Shown here in pieces: positions 21,131 to 21,228 of a DNA stretch of 21,228 nt. Under the pieces are notes generated by a model. It had not been told where the DNA came from and made no database searches. It saw only the letters and a list, made by a program, of their open reading frames with translations. Source of the DNA: an uncultured Oscillospiraceae bacterium (lineage in GTDB: Bacteria > Bacillota > Clostridia > Oscillospirales > Ruminococcaceae); the NCBI GenBank assembly GCA_934488695.1, contig CAKSSH010000029.1, positions 1-21,228 of the forward strand, given 5' to 3'. Both the position numbers and the translations under genes were made by a program. Every line of letters begins with the position of its first letter. Within the stretch, counting starts at the first letter, position 1.

Positions 21131-21228
21131 CGGCAAGCGCCGGCAAAAAGCCCCGCCGCCGGAAAGCGGCTTTGCCCCGTCAAGAGGCACGCCAAAGCAT
21201 ACGGCGCGCGGAGGGCTTGTAAACATCC
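21131..21228. other. Right-edge sequence with a possible - strand terminator hairpin
   Basis: After the array, the - strand reads GCAAAGCC, a G+C-rich stretch, then GGGCTTTTTGC (about 21175-21140). This could be a rho-independent terminator for a - strand gene lying beyond the right edge. Nothing else is recognisable up to the end of the window. Confidence 0.4.

Noticed and set aside
20535..21146. N-terminal extension of ParA of about 200 residues
   Set aside because: It crosses the parA promoter and ribosome binding site and is translated 12-bp repeat; the MGKIIVFANQKGGVGKTT start fits the family exactly.
18868..21228. parS site near parAB
   Set aside because: I looked for sequences like TGTTTCACGTGAAACA and found only partial matches such as TTTCGGAAA, which are not convincing.

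Overview
The window looks like a chromosomal segment of a G+C-rich, probably endospore-forming member of the Clostridia (Firmicutes). The lineage call rests on gene content: scpA-scpB, a DUF2953/GerW sporulation pair, single-chain glycyl-tRNA synthetase, a T-box leader on cysES, Soj/Spo0J-type parAB, and the clostridial NifU-like/GGGtGRT pair. Ribosome binding sites are strong AGGAGG types, and promoters are clean sigma-A boxes in AT-rich islands. No rRNA, tRNA, insertion sequence, prophage or CRISPR array was seen.

Layout. (1) 107-7130 (+): one long run of tightly spaced genes behind a near-consensus promoter: M50 membrane protease, scpA, scpB, DUF2953 membrane protein, gerW, D,D-carboxypeptidase, rluB and glyS, ended by a strong bidirectional terminator at 7285-7334. 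(2) 7358-12088 (-): a promoter and a cysteine-type T-box riboswitch lead into cysE and cysS (ATGA overlap), followed by a membrane-anchored parvulin foldase and a small lipoprotein. (3) 12119-13408 (+): malic enzyme, divergent from cysE. (4) 13773-14155 (-): a minimal MGMT-type alkyltransferase. (5) 14221-16134 (+): a NifU-like scaffold protein and a GGGtGRT-family protein in a two-gene operon. (6) 16666-18204 (+): class II fumarase. (7) 18238-18669 (-): a 110-residue protein with 12 cysteines behind a sigma-K-like promoter. (8) 18807-20594 (-): parA-parB.

Themes. The first operon joins chromosome organisation (ScpAB), spore germination and envelope functions, rRNA modification and tRNA charging. 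The second links cysteine supply to Cys-tRNA charging, with charging state read by the leader RNA. Malic enzyme and fumarase point to C4-acid metabolism.

The most unusual property is that many boundaries between transcription units hold an unrelated G+C-rich tandem repeat: 34 bp at the left edge, 108 bp after the parvulin gene, 16 bp after malic enzyme, about 110 bp before fumC and 12 bp upstream of parA. A 42-bp array also lies inside the 3' end of scpB. These arrays create long spurious ORFs on both strands. The least characterised protein system is the NifU-like/GGGtGRT pair; the Cys-rich protein is the best candidate for an undescribed spore-surface component.
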